From: an uncultured Methanobrevibacter sp.
GTDB lineage: Archaea; Methanobacteriota; Methanobacteria; Methanobacteriales; Methanobacteriaceae
Direction of reading: 5' to 3'
Assembly (NCBI GenBank): GCA_905235495.1
Contig: CAJOMK010000071.1
Coordinates: 1 to 7,818 of the forward strand
Length of the DNA: 7,818 bases
The translations under genes and the position numbers were made by a program. This document shows, piece after piece, positions 6,815 through 7,818 of this stretch. The notes below the pieces were generated by a model. The model did no database searches. It was not told the origin of the DNA and saw only the letters and a program-made list of their open reading frames with translations. Within the stretch, counting starts at the first letter, position 1, and each line of letters starts with the position of its first letter.

Positions 6815-6844
6815 AAAAATATGAGGCAATAACCAATTCAAACC
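6815..6844. repeat. 30-bp exact direct repeat, copy 1
   Basis: It begins AAAAATATGAGGCAATAACC and continues through 6844. An identical copy starts 66 bp further on at 6881. The 66-bp period is 22 codons, so both copies are read in one frame on either strand (KKYEAITNSN on plus, GLNWLLPHIF on minus). A weak third relative may lie at 6759-6775, sharing ATATG and CCAATTC with a shorter gap. Confidence 0.9.
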
Positions 6845-6880
6845 GATTTGACATTCGTCCAACGGAGGATAGTTCATCCA

Positions 6881-6910
6881 AAAAATATGAGGCAATAACC
6901 AATTCAAACC
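6881..6910. repeat. 30-bp exact direct repeat, copy 2
   Basis: Identical to 6815-6844 over all 30 bases. The 36 bp between the copies (6845-6880) are unique in this window. Beyond the repeat the sequences diverge immediately (GATTTG after copy 1, CCCAAA after copy 2). Confidence 0.9.
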
Positions 6911-7106
6911 CCCAAACATCTAAGAGAAAAATATATCAAAGAAGAAAGAATATTCAATACATTAGATTATAACTAAGAACTATCTAGAAAGACACCAAAA
7001 AATCTATGATACTAACAAAAGATATACTGTTTTTAAAACCTTTGGAAGGATATTGAAGAAAACAAAAAGGTTAAAAAAATATGATATCTACATTAAATGC
7101 ACTTGA

Positions 7107-7818
<712 letters not shown>

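Larger units (their letters stand above)
6678..7106 (+). pseudogene. Frameshifted coding-like remnant, unknown product
   Basis: The G+C content rises clearly around 6680-6960 and long open stretches overlap in different plus-strand frames. Frame 1 is open from 6682 to TAA at 6970-6972 with no usable start codon; it includes ESGYGNRYAVPILPFQQ and KKYEAITNSN twice. Frame 0 runs from ATG 6678 to TGA 6822-6824, and again from 6966 to TGA 7104-7106 (NYLERHQKIYDTNKRYTVFK, then lysine-rich). Joining frame 1 to the later frame 0 needs a single shift near 6966. I do not recognise the product; a decayed mobile-element or hypothetical gene is possible. A minus-strand frame (6919-6734) is also open, so even the strand is uncertain. 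Indels at A runs could be assembly errors rather than true decay. Confidence 0.25.

Noticed and set aside
6815..6910. Minimal CRISPR array (30-bp repeat, 36-bp spacer)
   Set aside because: Only two copies are present, with no third full repeat on either side, no cas genes and no GAAAC/GAAAG-type repeat end. The repeat unit stays in an open frame, which explains the period as well.
6734..6919. 61-codon minus-strand open frame containing GLNWLLPHIF twice
   Set aside because: No Shine-Dalgarno site, only the repeat gives it pattern, and overlapping plus-strand frames look equally protein-like.

Overview
The window looks like a strongly AT-rich methanogenic archaeon of the order Methanobacteriales, most likely Methanobrevibacter, although Methanosphaera is not excluded. 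The evidence is a complete mvhDGAB cluster for the cytoplasmic F420-non-reducing [NiFe] hydrogenase, including its 12-cluster polyferredoxin. GGAGG-type Shine-Dalgarno sites, TATA-like boxes and very A/T-rich intergenic DNA agree with this. No database search was possible, so product names rest on protein motifs and gene order.

Layout: all recognisable genes are on the minus strand, so transcription runs from high to low coordinates. The order of transcription is: a long AT-rich region (about 7818-6500) holding decayed coding-like segments and a 30-bp direct repeat; a candidate promoter zone (about 6512-6400); a roughly 370-460 nt untranslated leader full of hairpins (about 6480-6012); mvhD (6011-5586); mvhG (5565-4639); mvhA (4637-3210); mvhB (3194-1959); a strong hairpin-plus-U-tract terminator (1913-1861); a short AT-rich spacer with a probable promoter; pyrC for dihydroorotase (1643-402); and an A-rich gene-poor tail (401-1). 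The four mvh genes are separated by 1-20 nt and each has a clear Shine-Dalgarno site, so they form one operon. pyrC is a separate unit.

How the genes work together: MvhA and MvhG form the H2-splitting hydrogenase core. MvhD is the small [2Fe-2S] protein that, in the family, connects this core to HdrABC. Together MvhADG-HdrABC oxidises H2 and by flavin-based electron bifurcation reduces both ferredoxin and the CoM-S-S-CoB heterodisulfide, the last step of methanogenesis. MvhB is a multi-cluster ferredoxin and plausible electron acceptor. PyrC serves pyrimidine synthesis and is functionally unrelated.

The most unusual feature is the mvh leader. Between 6354 and 6113 it can fold on the minus strand into seven nearly contiguous hairpins. 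Four of them have different stem sequences but the same loop, consensus UUUGAUUUGR, and a further hairpin pairs the mvhD start codon. Conserved loops on changing but still paired stems point to an RNA element recognised by a protein or another RNA, possibly controlling hydrogenase expression. I do not recognise it as a known riboswitch or RNA family. The far end of the window (about 6680-7818) is low-complexity, strand-asymmetric and ends in an A tract of at least 30, which could be degraded DNA, assembly error, or both.
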